Assembly (NCBI GenBank): GCA_031268245.1 | Contig: JAIRXN010000129.1 | Coordinates: forward strand, 1-13,031 | Direction of reading: 5' to 3' | Source of the DNA: Treponema sp. | GTDB taxonomy: Bacteria > Spirochaetota > Spirochaetia > Treponematales > Breznakiellaceae | DNA: 13,031 nt | Shown here: positions 11,241 through 13,031 of the stretch, in pieces | Layout of the letters: each line of letters opens with the position of its first letter | Numbering within the stretch: the first letter of the stretch is position 1 | Translations under genes and position numbers: made by a program | Notes under the pieces: generated by a model | Told to the model about the DNA's origin: nothing | The model's input: the letters and a program-made list of their open reading frames with translations, nothing else | The model's database searches: none

Positions 11241-13031
11241 ATGAAGCCTGTTAAACTCTGCATGCAGAACTTCGGCCCCTTCGCGGGTCAGGCCGAACTT
11301 GATTTTAGCCGTCTTGAAGACATCTTTCTTATCACCGGAAAAACCGGTTCCGGGAAAACCAGTATCTTTGACGGTATCTGCTTTGCGCTTTACGGAGAAG
11401 TTCCGGGCAGCCGTAGGGATCATCCCTTTCACCTTAAAAGCGATCATGCTTCTCCCGGAGAAGAATGTTCGGTAAGCCTTGAATTTTCCGTTGCGGGAAA
11501 ACAGTATCTCGTGGAACGGAGCCCCAGGCAGGAAAAGCCCAGGAAACGGGGGGATGGTACAACCTTTACCGAAGAGACGGCGACTCTCTACGAAATTTCC
11601 GGCGGCAGGAAAAGCAGCGCTACTTCAAAAAAATCCGAAGCGGATGAAAAGATTCGCAGGCTCCTGGGGCTTGAGGCAAAGGATTTCTCCCGGATCATCC
11701 TGCTTCCCCAGGGCGAATTTGCAGAGTTTCTGCGGCAGAATTCCAGTGACAGGCAGAAGGTTATGGGGAAGCTCTTCCCGGTAGAGGATGCGGTTCTTAT
11801 CCGGGAAGCGGCAGTAAAAAGGGCAAGGGATGCAAGCCTCCTCGCGGAAGAGAGCGCCCGTTTATTACAGGAGTATTCCAGCCGTTTTTCTTTTGCCGAT
11901 TATGAAGCCAGACACGCACAGCTTGAACAGGAACTCGCGGGGGCAAAGGAGAGCCGTGTTTCTCTCGACACGGAAATCGAAATCCTGAAAGAATACCGCA
12001 GGGTTAAAAAAGATGAAGCGGAAACGCTGTCAAATCTTCAAAACGAAAAGGCGCGGCAGGCAATTCTCAAGGAAGAAGGAAAACACATAAAGGAAAAAGA
12101 AACCATTCTTGGCCTGTCCCGGCAGGCCCGGCCTCTGGAACAGTACCTTGTTTCAAAAAAAGAAAAACGCGCGTCAGTGAATACGGCGGAGCTGAATCTG
12201 GAAAGGGCAAGGGAAGAAAGGCGGAAAGCCGAAACGTTCCTTGCCGCCGCGGAGGCCCTTAAAGGCGAACTCGAAAGCCTTGAAAACCTGTCCCGCACGC
12301 TTACGGAAAAAAGGCCCCTGCTCAGGGAAATGCTTGCCGAAGAAGAGAGGCTTGAAAAGGAAGAAGAGGAACAGAAACACTGCGAAGATGAATACAGGGC
12401 TCTTGAAACCGAAGTTTCTTCTGTCACTGCACGGGTTTCGCAGGAAGAAGAAACGCTGGCTCGGGAAGAGGGGCTTAGCGCACAGATGCCTCTTCTGCAG
12501 GAAGAGCTTGACGAAGCCCGCGGGCAAAAGGATATAACGGAGAAACTCAAAAAACTCAAGACTGAAACTGAAAAATATGCCGCAGAGCTTCTGCAAAACG
12601 AAAGGGCTATTGAAAAGTTCATCTCCGAAGAGGCTGAATACACACGGCGTACCGGGATGCTGGACGCGGAAATAAAGAACCTTGAAGCGGAAAAGAAAAG
12701 GGCGGAACATCTGTCCATCGCAGGGATTCTGGCATCGGATCTGAAGGAAGGTGAAGCCTGTCCTGTCTGCGGTTCGATCCATCATCCCCGGCCCGCCTCC
12801 CCCCCGGAAGAAAAATTTAGTTTTGATGAACGCATTAAAACCCTGTCGGGGAGCCTCCAGGACGCACTGCAGAAAAAAGCCGATGCAAGCGCGGGATTGA
12901 AGCCGGCGCAAAGCGAAAAGAAACGCATTGAGACGGACGCGGAAAATTGCATGTCCGCTGTCCGGGAGATTCTTGCAGAGGCTCCCCTCCCCTCCGCGGC
13001 GGATCTTGAAAAGAAAGAGAAAAACTACCGG
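11241..13031 (+). CDS. sbcC: DNA repair ATPase SbcC (Rad50 family), 3'-truncated by window edge
   Basis: SbcC is the SMC-like ATPase partner of SbcD. The frame runs open from ATG 11241 through the end of the window (597 codons, no stop). SbcC usually has about 1000 residues, so the second coiled-coil arm and C-terminal ATPase half lie outside. Present are the N-terminal MKPVKLCMQNFGPF start, Walker A ITGKTGSGKTS, the LLPQGEFAEFL Q-loop motif, and a long Glu/Lys/Arg-rich coiled coil (about residues 190-500). The zinc hook CPVC is at residues 507-510 (12759-12770), followed by GSIHHPRP. The start follows the sbcD TAG by a single base. The identity is secure and no frameshift is seen. Confidence 0.95.
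   Translation, partial: MKPVKLCMQNFGPFAGQAELDFSRLEDIFLITGKTGSGKTSIFDGICFALYGEVPGSRRDHPFHLKSDHASPGEECSVSLEFSVAGKQYLVERSPRQEKPRKRGDGTTFTEETATLYEISGGRKSSATSKKSEADEKIRRLLGLEAKDFSRIILLPQGEFAEFLRQNSSDRQKVMGKLFPVEDAVLIREAAVKRARDASLLAEESARLLQEYSSRFSFADYEARHAQLEQELAGAKESRVSLDTEIEILKEYRRVKKDEAETLSNLQNEKARQAILKEEGKHIKEKETILGLSRQARPLEQYLVSKKEKRASVNTAELNLERAREERRKAETFLAAAEALKGELESLENLSRTLTEKRPLLREMLAEEERLEKEEEEQKHCEDEYRALETEVSSVTARVSQEEETLAREEGLSAQMPLLQEELDEARGQKDITEKLKKLKTETEKYAAELLQNERAIEKFISEEAEYTRRTGMLDAEIKNLEAEKKRAEHLSIAGILASDLKEGEACPVCGSIHHPRPASPPEEKFSFDERIKTLSGSLQDALQKKADASAGLKPAQSEKKRIETDAENCMSAVREILAEAPLPSAADLEKKEKNYR

Noticed and set aside
12174..12911. Minus-strand Phe- and Ser-rich open frames opposite sbcC
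   Set aside because: These are reverse readings of the Glu/Lys-rich coiled coil, which naturally yields Phe/Ser-rich frames without stops.

Overview
The window looks like chromosomal DNA of a free-living or gut-associated diazotrophic bacterium of moderate GC content. My best guess is a spirochaete of the Treponema type, such as the nitrogen-fixing termite-gut treponemes. This is an inference from the gene set (type III glutamine synthetase, P-II protein, ammonium channel, NifA-like activator and molybdate importer together), the protein flavour and the abundant dispersed palindromes. No marker gene in the window proves it.

Layout. Positions 1-822 (+) hold the 3' part of a URO-D/MtaA-type protein. 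It converges on glnN (3015 to 898, -), a type III glutamine synthetase, with two hairpins between them. Upstream of glnN is a 394-bp gap packed with eight inverted repeats, then a P-II gene (3751 to 3410, -) and amtB (5134 to 3770, -), 18 bp apart and surely one operon. A textbook sigma-54 promoter lies 43 bp upstream of amtB. Next upstream is a NifA-like sigma-54 activator (7021 to 5384, -), divergent from modA-modB-modC (7193-9802, +), a complete molybdate ABC importer. A tRNA-Arg(UCU) gene follows at 9922-9993. Then come sbcD (10043-11239) and the first 597 codons of sbcC (11241 to the window end), a DNA-repair nuclease pair unrelated to the nitrogen genes.

How the genes fit together. Positions 898-9802 form a nitrogen-acquisition block. 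AmtB admits ammonium, the P-II protein probably gates AmtB and senses ATP/ADP/2-oxoglutarate, and GSIII assimilates ammonium into glutamine. The NifA-like protein is the obvious candidate to activate the sigma-54 amtB promoter and perhaps nif genes elsewhere. ModABC supplies molybdenum for the nitrogenase cofactor.

The least explained material is non-coding. There is an array of unrelated hairpins between the P-II gene and glnN. One of them recurs almost identically, in the same orientation, between modA and modB, and a degenerate relative may lie between nifA and modA. The P-II protein also lacks the tyrosine used for uridylylation. I found no CRISPR array, transposase, phage gene or defence system.
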